From Rhodocyclaceae bacterium UBA2250 (lineage in GTDB: Bacteria > Pseudomonadota > Gammaproteobacteria > Burkholderiales > Rhodocyclaceae): a DNA stretch of 62,544 nucleotides. The DNA lies in assembly GCA_002347285.1 (NCBI GenBank), contig DDXW01000012.1:34645-97188 (forward strand), in the 5' to 3' direction. Shown here one piece after another: positions 45,414-56,797 of this stretch (its first letter is position 1; every line of letters begins with the position of its first letter). The notes beneath the pieces were generated by a model. It saw nothing but the letters and a program-made list of their open reading frames with translations, did not search any database and was not told the origin of the DNA. The position numbers were made by a program, and so were the translations under genes.

Positions 45414-46706
45414 ATGCAAGGAAAATTCACACCGCGTCTGTTGGCCGTGCTGATCGCCACGGCGGTTTCCGGCAGCGCTTTCGCATCCGGCTTCGCGCTG
45501 CAGAACCTGACCGGTTCGGGCAACGGCAATGCCTTCGCCGGCGCGGCGGCGACGGCCGAGGACGCCGGCACGATCATGTGGAACCCGGCCGGCATGTCCT
45601 TTCTGCCGAAGGGCCACAACATTTCGGTGGCCGGCACCTTGCTCTATCGCGACATCAATTATTCGGACCGCGGCTCGACGACCGTCAATGCCGGCCTGTT
45701 CCCGCTCGGCACGACGGATGGCGGCAACGCGGGCGGGCTGTCCCTGATTCCGGCGGGCTATTGGGCTTATGGCATCAATGACCAGCTGACGGTCGGCATC
45801 GGCATTGCGCCGACCTTCGGCAACAAGACCGAATACGACTTCGATTTCGTCGGCCGCAATGCCGGCCACTTCGCCGAGATCACGCAGATCAACATCAATC
45901 CCTCCATCGCCTGGAAGCTCAACGAAAAGGTTTTGCTCGGTTTCGGCATCGACATCGCCCACAATGAAACCCACTTCAGGCAAGGCCTGGCCTTCCTCGG
46001 GGCGGCTGCCACGACCAACCATCTGGACGCCAAGGGCGACGACTGGGCAATCGGCTGGAATGCCGGCCTGATGTTCCAGCTGACGCCCAGCACGCGCATC
46101 GGCGTGAGCTATCGTTCCGAGCTCGAGTTCAATCTGGAAGGCCGGCAGAGAACCTCGGTGACCGATTTCGGCAGCCCGCTGCTGGCCAATCAGGACATCA
46201 AGGCCAAGCTGAAGACGCCGGCCAGCGCCTCGCTCGCCGTCTCGCACAAGCTCGACGACAAGTGGGAAATGCTCGGCGACATCGGCTGGACCGACTGGAG
46301 CGTGGTCGATGTCCTGCAGATGAAAAACAAGGACACCGGCGCCAACCTGAACGGCCTGAGCTACAACTTCAAGGACACCTGGCGCATCGGCGTCGGCGCC
46401 AACTATCAATACAACAACGCGTGGAAATTCCGTTTCGGCATCGCCCACGACAAGGCGCCGGTCAAGCATGCCGAGGACCGGACGATGACGTTGCCCGATT
46501 CCGACCGCACCTGGCTGTCCTTCGGCGTCAAGTACCAGATCTCGCCGAAATCCTCGCTGGATGTCGGCTACACGCACATCTTCTTCGACAAGGAAAAGAC
46601 GGCCCGCGCGGTCGAGTTTCCCGCCGGGACGGTGCGGCAGGTCATCAATGGCGAATGGAACAACAGCGTCGACAGCCTCGCGTTCCAGTTCAACCACAAT
46701 TTCTGA
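45414..46706 (+). CDS. fadL: FadL-family outer-membrane long-chain fatty acid transporter
   Basis: Outer-membrane beta-barrel of 430 residues. The signal peptide ends 'SGSAFA', and the mature N-terminus 'SGFALQNLTGSGNGNAFAG' with 'TIMWNPAGMSFL' forms the plug domain typical of FadL. The barrel ends in Phe ('QFNHNF'), as outer-membrane proteins do. The start at 45414 is preferred over 45399 because GGAAGAG lies 6 bases upstream. A rho-independent terminator follows 11 bp after the stop. Base composition is lower in GC than in the flanking genes. Confidence 0.95.
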   Translation: MQGKFTPRLLAVLIATAVSGSAFASGFALQNLTGSGNGNAFAGAAATAEDAGTIMWNPAGMSFLPKGHNISVAGTLLYRDINYSDRGSTTVNAGLFPLGTTDGGNAGGLSLIPAGYWAYGINDQLTVGIGIAPTFGNKTEYDFDFVGRNAGHFAEITQININPSIAWKLNEKVLLGFGIDIAHNETHFRQGLAFLGAAATTNHLDAKGDDWAIGWNAGLMFQLTPSTRIGVSYRSELEFNLEGRQRTSVTDFGSPLLANQDIKAKLKTPASASLAVSHKLDDKWEMLGDIGWTDWSVVDVLQMKNKDTGANLNGLSYNFKDTWRIGVGANYQYNNAWKFRFGIAHDKAPVKHAEDRTMTLPDSDRTWLSFGVKYQISPKSSLDVGYTHIFFDKEKTARAVEFPAGTVRQVINGEWNNSVDSLAFQFNHNF

Positions 46707-46717
46707 TTGCAGGCCGC

Positions 46718-46748
46718 AAAAAAGCTCCGGCGTGACCGGGGCTTTTTT
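46718..46748 (+). terminator. Rho-independent terminator after fadL
   Basis: AAAAAAGCTCCGG, loop CGTGA, CCGGGGCTTTTTT: stem with one mismatch and a T6 run. It separates fadL from the beta-oxidation operon. Confidence 0.9.
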
Positions 46749-46786
46749 GCCCTGCCTTGCTGTTGCATCGCCCAAAGGAGAACTGC

Positions 46787-49183
<2,397 letters not shown>

Positions 49184-49184
49184 C

Positions 49185-50396
<1,212 letters not shown>

Positions 50397-50417
50397 ACGG
50401 AGCGAGGAGGGGGCGAG

Positions 50418-52079
50418 ATGGAAAAGGTCTGGTTGAAAAGCTACCCGCAGGCTGTCCCCGCGGAAATCAGCATCGATCACGTCGCCTCGCTGGTGGCGTT
50501 GTTCGAAAAAGCCTGCGCCGACTATGCGGACAAGGTCGCCTACATCAGCATGGGCAAGGAGATGACCTACCGCCAGTTGGAGGAGAAGACGCGCGCCTTC
50601 GCCGGCTGGCTGCAGTCGCTGGGCGCTGAGAAGGGCGAGCGCGTCGCGCTGATGATGCCCAACCTGCTGCAGTATCCGGTGGCGCTGTTCGGCACGCTGC
50701 GCGCCGGCTGTGTCATCGTGAACTGCAACCCGCTCTACACGCCGCGCGAGCTGGAGCAGCAGCTCAGGGACTCCGGCGCGACGGTCATCGTCATCGTCGA
50801 GAACTTCGCCCACACGCTCGAGCAGGTCATCGGGCACACCGCGGTGCGGCACGTCGTGGTGACGCCGATGGGCGAACTGCTCGGCGCGCTGAAGGGCGCG
50901 CTGGTGAATTTCGTCGTGCGCCACGTCAAGAAGCTCGTGCCGAAATGGCGACTGCCGGCGGCGATCGATTTCGCCGCGGCGCTGACGACCGGAGCGCGCT
51001 ACGGCTTCACGCCGACGAAGCTGGGCCAGGACGACATCGCCTTCCTGCAATACACCGGCGGCACGACGGGCATCTCGAAGGGCGCGATGCTCACGCACGG
51101 CAACATCTGCGCCAACGTGATGCAGGCCCACGCCTGGATCAGGCCGGTGATCCGCGAGGGCGAGGAGTTCATCCTGACGGCATTGCCGCTCTACCATATC
51201 TTCGCGCTGACCGCGAACTGCCTGGTCTTCCTGATGATCGGCGCGCGCAACCTGCTGATCGCCAATCCGCGCGACATCCCGCATTTCGTCAAGGAGTGGA
51301 GCAAGTACCCGGTCAGCGTGATCACCGGCGTCAACACGCTGTTCAATGCACTGCTCAACAACCCCGCTTTCGCCCGCCTCGACTTTTCCACACTGCGCGT
51401 GACGCTCGGCGGGGGGATGGCGGTGCAGGCGTCGGTCGCCGAACGCTGGCTGCAGACCACCGGCGTGGCGCTGCTGCAGGCCTACGGCCTCACCGAAACC
51501 TCGCCGGCGGCGACCATCAATCCGCTCGACATGAAGGCGTTCAACGGCTCGATCGGCCTGCCGATCTCCTCGACCGAGGTGTCGATCCGCGACGACAACG
51601 GCCACGAGGTGCCACTGATGCAGGTCGGCGAGATCTGCATCCGCGGCCCGCAGGTGATGGCCGGCTACTGGCAGCGCCCGGAGGAGACCGCCGCGGTGCT
51701 CGGCGCGGACGGCTTCCTGCGCACCGGCGACATGGGCTACATGGACAAGGACGGCTTCGTCTTCCTGGTCGACCGCAAGAAGGACATGATCCTGGTGTCC
51801 GGCTTCAACGTCTATCCGAACGAGGTCGAGGAAGCGGTGGCGCTGCATCCGGGCGTGCTCGAGGTCGCGGCGATCGGCGTGGCCGACGAGCATTCCGGCG
51901 AGGCGGTGAAGATCTTCGTCGTGCGCAAGGACCCGGCGCTGACCGAGGTGGCCCTGATCGAGCATTGCCGCACCGTGCTGACCGGCTACAAGGTGCCGAG
52001 GCACGTCGAGTTCCGCGACGACCTGCCGAAGACCAACGTCGGCAAGATCCTGCGCCGCGCGCTCAAGGAGAGGAACTGA
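50418..52079 (+). CDS. Long-chain fatty acid-CoA ligase (FadD-like)
   Basis: Adenylate-forming acyl-CoA synthetase of 553 residues. P-loop 'QYTGGTTGISKGAMLTH' near 212, 'YGLTETSPAATINP', fatty-acid signature 'DGFLRTGDMGYMDKDGFVFLVDRKKDMI' in pieces, and catalytic Lys in 'TNVGKILRR'. It matches FadD in length and motifs. It has a strong GAGGAGGGGG-type ribosome site and overlaps the next gene by 1 base. Confidence 0.96.
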   Translation: MEKVWLKSYPQAVPAEISIDHVASLVALFEKACADYADKVAYISMGKEMTYRQLEEKTRAFAGWLQSLGAEKGERVALMMPNLLQYPVALFGTLRAGCVIVNCNPLYTPRELEQQLRDSGATVIVIVENFAHTLEQVIGHTAVRHVVVTPMGELLGALKGALVNFVVRHVKKLVPKWRLPAAIDFAAALTTGARYGFTPTKLGQDDIAFLQYTGGTTGISKGAMLTHGNICANVMQAHAWIRPVIREGEEFILTALPLYHIFALTANCLVFLMIGARNLLIANPRDIPHFVKEWSKYPVSVITGVNTLFNALLNNPAFARLDFSTLRVTLGGGMAVQASVAERWLQTTGVALLQAYGLTETSPAATINPLDMKAFNGSIGLPISSTEVSIRDDNGHEVPLMQVGEICIRGPQVMAGYWQRPEETAAVLGADGFLRTGDMGYMDKDGFVFLVDRKKDMILVSGFNVYPNEVEEAVALHPGVLEVAAIGVADEHSGEAVKIFVVRKDPALTEVALIEHCRTVLTGYKVPRHVEFRDDLPKTNVGKILRRALKERN

Positions 52080-53035
52080 TGCCGATCCCCGCCGCGCTCG
52101 GCAAGAATCTCGCGCTGCCGGTGGTCGGCGCGCCGATGTTCATCGTCTCCAATCCCGAGCTGGTCATCGCACAGTGCAGGAGCGGCGTGATCGGTTCTTT
52201 TCCCGCGCTCAACGCCCGGCCCGAAGCGACGCTCGACGACTGGCTGGTGCGCATCGGGACGGCGCTGGCGGACGATCCGCGGGCGGCGCCTTTCGCCGTC
52301 AACCAGGTCGTCCATCCGTCGAATGCCCGCCTGGAACACGACCTGGCCTTGTGCGTGAAGCACCGGGTGCCATTGGTCATCACCAGCCTCGCCGCGCCGA
52401 CCGCGATCGTGCCGCACATCCATGCCTACGGCGGCCTGGTGTTCCACGACGTGATCAGCGTGCGCCATGCCGAGAAGGCGCTGGCGGCCGGCGTCGATGG
52501 CCTGATCCTCGTCTGCGCCGGCGCCGGCGGCCATGCCGGCACCTTGAGTCCCTTCGCGCTGGTCGGCGAGATCCGCAAGTTCTACGACGGCCCGCTCGCG
52601 CTCTCGGGGGCGATCGCCAGCGGCAGCGCCATCCTCGCCGCGCAGGCCATGGGCGCCGATTTCGCCTACATCGGCACGCGCTTCATCGTCACGGAAGAAG
52701 CCAACGCCGCGCCCGAATACAAGCAGGCCCTGATCGACGCGGCCGCCGCCGACATCGTCTATACGCCGTATTTCACCGGCGTGCATGGCAACTACCTGAA
52801 GCGGAGCATCGTCGCCGCCGGCCTCGATCCGCACGACCTGCCGGTGCGCGACAAGAGCGCGATGAATTTCGGGGCGGCCGGCGAAGGCAACGGCGCCAAG
52901 GCCTGGCGCGACATCTGGGGCGCCGGCCAGGGCGTCGGCGGCATCGATAGAATCGAGCCCGCCGCCGCCGTGGTCACCCGCATGAAAGACGAATACCGCG
53001 CCGCCAAGGCGGCGCTCTGCAGCAAGCCGTTCTGA
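52079..53035 (+). CDS. Nitronate monooxygenase/2-nitropropane dioxygenase family flavoprotein
   Basis: FMN TIM-barrel protein of 318 residues. 'LPVVGAPMFIVSNPELVIAQ' in pieces at the N-terminus, 'CAGAGGHAG' with the conserved His, 'GAIASGSAILAAQAMGADFAYIGTRF' in pieces for FMN phosphate binding. The start ATG overlaps the ligase stop (TGATG). Members of this family sit in fatty-acid operons of many proteobacteria; there the substrate is often unknown and may be an enoyl-type or nitro compound. Confidence 0.9.
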   Translation: MPIPAALGKNLALPVVGAPMFIVSNPELVIAQCRSGVIGSFPALNARPEATLDDWLVRIGTALADDPRAAPFAVNQVVHPSNARLEHDLALCVKHRVPLVITSLAAPTAIVPHIHAYGGLVFHDVISVRHAEKALAAGVDGLILVCAGAGGHAGTLSPFALVGEIRKFYDGPLALSGAIASGSAILAAQAMGADFAYIGTRFIVTEEANAAPEYKQALIDAAAADIVYTPYFTGVHGNYLKRSIVAAGLDPHDLPVRDKSAMNFGAAGEGNGAKAWRDIWGAGQGVGGIDRIEPAAAVVTRMKDEYRAAKAALCSKPF

Positions 53036-53052
53036 CACGAAAGGAAACAGAA

Positions 53053-54846
53053 ATGAGCGACTACCGCGCGCCCGTCAAGGACATGCGCTTCGTCATGGAT
53101 GAAATCGCCGGCCTGCCGGAAATCTGCCAACTGCCGGGCTACGAGGAAGCCACGCCGGACGTCGCCGACGCCATCGTCGAGGAGGCCGCCAAGTTCGCGG
53201 CCGAGGTGCTCGCGCCGCTCAACCGCATCGGCGACAAGCAAGGCTGCACGCTGGGCGCCGCCGGCGTCGTCACTCCGCCGGGCTGGAAGGAGGCCTATCG
53301 CCAGTACTGCGAAGTGGGCTGGAGCGGCATCACCCAGCCGCAGGCGTTCGGCGGCCAGGGGCTGCCGGAAGTGCTGGGCATCGCCGTGATGGAGATGGCG
53401 CAGTCGGCGAACATGTCCTTCTCGCTCGGCCCGCTGCTGACCTCGGGCGCGGTTTCCGCGCTGCTGACCTGCGCCAGCGACGAGCTCAAGTCGATCTACC
53501 TCGGGAAGATGGTCACCGGCGAGTGGACCGGCACGATGAACCTCACCGAGCCGCAGGCCGGCTCCGACCTGGCGCTGATCCGCTCGCGCGCCGAGCCGCA
53601 GGCCGACGGCACGTACCGCGTCTTCGGCCAGAAGATCTTCATCACCTATGGCGACCACGACATGACCGAGAACATCATCCATCTCGTGCTCGCCCGCCTG
53701 CCCGACGCGCCGGCCGGGGTGAAGGGCATCTCGATGTTCCTGGTGCCGAAGTTCCTCGTCACTGCCGACGGTTCGCCCGGAGCGCGCAACGACGCGGTCT
53801 GCGTCTCGCTCGAACACAAGCTCGGCATCCACGCCAGCCCGACCTGCGTGATGGCCTTCGGCGACCAGGGCGGCGCCGTCGGCTGGCTGCTCGGCGAGCC
53901 GAACCGCGGCCTCGAATACATGTTCATAATGATGAACGAGGCGCGCCAGAGCGTCGGTCTGCAGGGCGTCGCCATCGCCGAGCGCGCCTACCAGCAGGCG
54001 CTCGCCTATGCGCGCGAACGCAAGCAGGGCCGCAATCCCGTCACCGGCGAGGCGCTCGTCACCATCGACCGGCACCCGGACATCCGCCGCATGCTGATGA
54101 CGATGAAGGCGCGCATCGAGGCCTGCCGCGCGCTGGCCTACTACACCGCCGGCCTGCTCGACCGCGCGCACGCGGCGGCGGACGAGGAGGCCGGGAAGCG
54201 CGCCCTCTACCTCGCCGAGTTCATGATCCCGATCGTCAAGGGCGGCAGCACGGAAATGGGCATCGAGGTCGCCTCGCTCGGCATCCAGATCCACGGCGGC
54301 ATGGGTTACATCGAGGAGACCGGCGCGGCGCAGCACTGGCGCGATGCGCGCATCACCACCATCTATGAAGGCACGACGGGGATACAGGCCAACGACCTGC
54401 TGTTCCGCAAGCTGATGCGCGACCAGGGCGCCACCGCCAGGCGCGTCTTCGGCGAGATCGGCGCCACCGCCAAGGCGCTGGGTGCCTCGTCGCGCGCGGA
54501 ACTGCAGGCCGTCGGCCAGCAGCTCGGCGCGGCCTTGCAGGCGTGGATCGGCGCCACCGAATGGCTGGCCGCCAACGCGAAGCCGAACCTGTCCGGCGTG
54601 CTCGCCGCCGCCGTGCCCTACCTGCATCTGGCGACCACCGTCTGCGGCGGCTGGCTGATGGGCCGCGCCGCGCTGGCGGCCGCGGCGCACCTCGACCGGG
54701 GCGACGGCGACCAGGCCTTCCATCGCGCCAAGATCGTCACCACGCGCTTCTACGCCGACCATCTGCTGCCGCAGGCGGCCGCCTGCGCCGCCTCGGTGCA
54801 GGCCGGCGATGCCGCAATCGCAGGCATGGGAGACGAAATCTTCTGA
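53053..54846 (+). CDS. Acyl-CoA dehydrogenase (600-residue class)
   Basis: FAD enzyme for the first step of beta-oxidation, 597 residues. 'MNLTEPQAGSDLALIRSRAEP' in pieces, 'IFITYGDHD', 'LGIHASPTCVMAFGD' and the C-terminal base region 'TIYEGTTGIQANDL' with its Glu are present. The extended C-terminus after residue 450 is typical of the DmdC/AcdA-like class. It is the last gene of the fad operon and donates electrons to ETF. It effectively replaces the broken fadE at 44.3 kb. The stop is followed at once by the dispersed element. Confidence 0.96.
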   Translation: MSDYRAPVKDMRFVMDEIAGLPEICQLPGYEEATPDVADAIVEEAAKFAAEVLAPLNRIGDKQGCTLGAAGVVTPPGWKEAYRQYCEVGWSGITQPQAFGGQGLPEVLGIAVMEMAQSANMSFSLGPLLTSGAVSALLTCASDELKSIYLGKMVTGEWTGTMNLTEPQAGSDLALIRSRAEPQADGTYRVFGQKIFITYGDHDMTENIIHLVLARLPDAPAGVKGISMFLVPKFLVTADGSPGARNDAVCVSLEHKLGIHASPTCVMAFGDQGGAVGWLLGEPNRGLEYMFIMMNEARQSVGLQGVAIAERAYQQALAYARERKQGRNPVTGEALVTIDRHPDIRRMLMTMKARIEACRALAYYTAGLLDRAHAAADEEAGKRALYLAEFMIPIVKGGSTEMGIEVASLGIQIHGGMGYIEETGAAQHWRDARITTIYEGTTGIQANDLLFRKLMRDQGATARRVFGEIGATAKALGASSRAELQAVGQQLGAALQAWIGATEWLAANAKPNLSGVLAAAVPYLHLATTVCGGWLMGRAALAAAAHLDRGDGDQAFHRAKIVTTRFYADHLLPQAAACAASVQAGDAAIAGMGDEIF

Positions 54847-54875
54847 GCGCCGCCGCCCCGCCAGCGCCGAGTTTC
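54847..54875 (-). repeat. Dispersed 26-bp element filling a convergent gap
   Basis: The plus strand reads GCGCCGCCGCCCCGCCA and GCGCCGAGTTTC. It spans exactly from the TGA of the acyl-CoA dehydrogenase gene to the TAG of azlD, and nothing else is in the gap. Confidence 0.95.
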
Positions 54876-55192
54876 TAACGTAACAGCCAGAAGGCGGCGA
54901 AGCCGCCGGCGATCGTCAGCAGCGTGTTGCGCCAGCGCGCGGCGACCGCAATGGCAATGAGTCCGGCCCAGAGGCGCGGATTGTCCGCGCCGAGGTCGAG
55001 CTTGCCCGAAACGAGCAGCAGTTCGGGCGCGGTCAGCGCCGTCAGCGCGGCGATCGGCACGAAGGGCAGCCAGCGCACGAACCAGCCGGGCGGCCGGACA
55101 TGGCCTTCCAGCGCGATGAAGGAATAGCGGATCGCGAAGGTGATGAGCCCGCAGATGAGCCACAGCCATATCCACGTGTTGGGCCAGTTCAT
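54875..55192 (-). CDS. azlD: AzlD-family branched-chain amino acid export subunit
   Basis: Small membrane protein of 105 residues with four hydrophobic segments; 'GLITFAIRYSFIALEGHVRPPGWF' in pieces is the AzlD signature. It pairs with AzlC to export branched-chain amino acids or related compounds. The start overlaps the azlC stop (ATGA), and the stop TAG is fused to the dispersed element. Confidence 0.93.
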   Translation of the reverse strand: MNWPNTWIWLWLICGLITFAIRYSFIALEGHVRPPGWFVRWLPFVPIAALTALTAPELLLVSGKLDLGADNPRLWAGLIAIAVAARWRNTLLTIAGGFAAFWLLR

Positions 55193-55875
55193 CGTTTCTC
55201 CCGGCTCTGCATGAAGGCGCCGGCCGCCAGCCCGGCCAGCGCGGCGGCGAACAGGCCGGTCTTGTAGGGCAGGCCGGCCAGCAGCACGGCGACGGCGCCG
55301 GCCGCCAGCGCGGCGGCCAGCCGCGCGCGGCTGTCGATCAGCGGCACGACGATGGCGATGAAGGTGAGCGGCAGGGCGAAGTCGAGGCCGAGGTCGGCCG
55401 GCAGTTGCGCGCCGAGCAGCACGCCGGCCAGCGTCGCCAGCTGCCAGCCGAACCAGAGCGCGAAGCCGGCGCCGAACAGGATCCAGTGCGCCTGCGGCGA
55501 GCGCGGTTCCCGCAGCAGGTGGGGGATCGCCGCCGCGTAGGCCTCGTCGGTCAGCAGGTAGGCGAGCAGCAGCTTCCAGCGGCGCGGCAGGGCGGCGAGC
55601 ACCGGGGCGACGGAGGCGCTGTAGAGCGCGTGGCGCAGGTTGATCAGGCCGACCGCGCCGACCGACAGCAGCGCCGGTGCCCCGGCACCGACCAGCTGGG
55701 CCAGCAGGAACTGCGCCGAGCCGGCGAACACCAGCGAGGACATCAGGACGGCGGCGAGCGGCGGAATGCCGCTCTGCAGGGCGACCACGCCGTAGATGAC
55801 GCCGAACGGCGCCACGCCGAGCAGCATCGGCAACAGGGCGCGCACGCCAAGCAGAAACGCGGAACGGGAAGTCAT
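55189..55875 (-). CDS. azlC: AzlC-family branched-chain amino acid export protein
   Basis: Inner-membrane permease of 228 residues with about seven hydrophobic segments. 'GVAPFGVIYGVVALQSGIPPL', 'SSLVFAGSAQFLL' and 'INLRHALYSASVAP' are AzlC family motifs. It is the first gene of azlCD, divergent from the TauE/SafE gene across an AT-rich 120-bp region. Confidence 0.95.
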   Translation of the reverse strand: MTSRSAFLLGVRALLPMLLGVAPFGVIYGVVALQSGIPPLAAVLMSSLVFAGSAQFLLAQLVGAGAPALLSVGAVGLINLRHALYSASVAPVLAALPRRWKLLLAYLLTDEAYAAAIPHLLREPRSPQAHWILFGAGFALWFGWQLATLAGVLLGAQLPADLGLDFALPLTFIAIVVPLIDSRARLAAALAAGAVAVLLAGLPYKTGLFAAALAGLAAGAFMQSREKR

Positions 55876-55995
55876 AGCGTAAAAGACCGATAGCTGAAAG
55901 TTGCTATATCGAATATCCTAATATATTCAGAATTAATACAATGCAATAATCATTCTAATGTGGTGCGCCAGTAAATACGATCCGACGGGGGCGCG
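55876..55995. promoter_or_regulatory. AT-rich divergent promoter region with dyad, azlC/tauE
   Basis: It is unusually AT-rich for the window. GAATAT, CCTAAT, ATATTC (55911-55928) is a perfect 6-bp-arm dyad, and further TATTC/AATAC words follow. It probably holds both promoters and a regulator site, perhaps Lrp or LysR type. The regulator gene is not adjacent. Confidence 0.45.
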
Positions 55996-56730
55996 ATGCT
56001 CGAGGCGCTGAGCGGCGGGGAACTGGCCTTCTGCGCGGCGGTGCTTGTCGTCGCCTATGTGGTCCGCGGCCTGACCGGCTTCGGCTCCGGCCTGATCTCG
56101 ATCCCGTTGCTGGCGCTGCTGTTGCCCCTGCAGGCGGTTGTGCCGCTGATCGTCCTGCTCGACTACCTCGCTTCCTTCACGCAAAGCCTGAGCAGCCGCA
56201 AGGACGTGCGCTGGCGCGAGCTGCTGCCGCTGCTGCCATTCACGCTGCTGGGGGTCGGCGCCGGCCTGCTGACGCTGAGGACGGTGTCGCCCGAGGCGAT
56301 GTCCCACGCGCTCGGCGTGTTCGTGCTGTTCTTCGCCGTCTACCAGTTCTTCGGGCTGGAGGTCTCCGGCCGCTATTCGAAGCTCTGGGGGGCGGTGGCC
56401 GGCAGTTCGGGCGGGCTGGTCGGCACGCTGTTCGGCACGGGCGGCCCCTTCTACATCATCTACTTCCGGCTGCGCGGCCTCGACAAGAGCGAACTGCGCG
56501 CCACCTTCGCCTTCACCTTCCTGATCGACGGCAGCTGGCGCCTGCTCGGCTACGGCGCCGCGGAGTTCTTCACGCGGGAATTCCTGCTCGCCGCGCTCGC
56601 GGCGCTGCCGGTGATGGCGGTGGCGCTATACGTCGGCGGCCACATCCATACGCGCATCCAGCTCAAGACCTTCCAGCGCGCGATCAGCGTCCTGCTGGTG
56701 TGCAGCGGCATCGCGCTGCTGCTCAAGTGA
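55996..56730 (+). CDS. TauE/SafE-family sulfite/organosulfonate exporter-like protein
   Basis: Membrane protein of 244 residues with seven to eight hydrophobic segments. 'VVRGLTGFGSGLISIPLLALLLPLQ' in pieces and 'GGLVGTLFGTGGPFYIIYFRLRGL' in pieces are the paired TauE repeats. Anion export is known for some members; the substrate here is not known. It ends 67 bp before smc, and a GGGGCGGCCGCCCC palindrome lies in between. Confidence 0.9.
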   Translation: MLEALSGGELAFCAAVLVVAYVVRGLTGFGSGLISIPLLALLLPLQAVVPLIVLLDYLASFTQSLSSRKDVRWRELLPLLPFTLLGVGAGLLTLRTVSPEAMSHALGVFVLFFAVYQFFGLEVSGRYSKLWGAVAGSSGGLVGTLFGTGGPFYIIYFRLRGLDKSELRATFAFTFLIDGSWRLLGYGAAEFFTREFLLAALAALPVMAVALYVGGHIHTRIQLKTFQRAISVLLVCSGIALLLK

Positions 56731-56749
56731 AGGGGGCGGCCGCCCCGTT

Positions 56750-56755
56750 TATAAT
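56750..56755 (+). promoter_or_regulatory. -10 (TATAAT) for smc
   Basis: A perfect TATAAT in the context TTTATAATCGGCC, 42 bp before the smc GTG. It immediately follows a GGGGCGGCCGCCCC palindrome that may end the upstream transcript. Confidence 0.55.
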
Positions 56756-56797
56756 CGGCCGCCCAATCCAGAATAAATTCCCCCGGGTTCTTCCAAC

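Noticed and set aside
56732..56746. GGGGCGGCCGCCCC palindrome as a rho-independent terminator
   Set aside because: Only three T residues follow and the smc -10 begins there, so terminator function is not supported by sequence alone.
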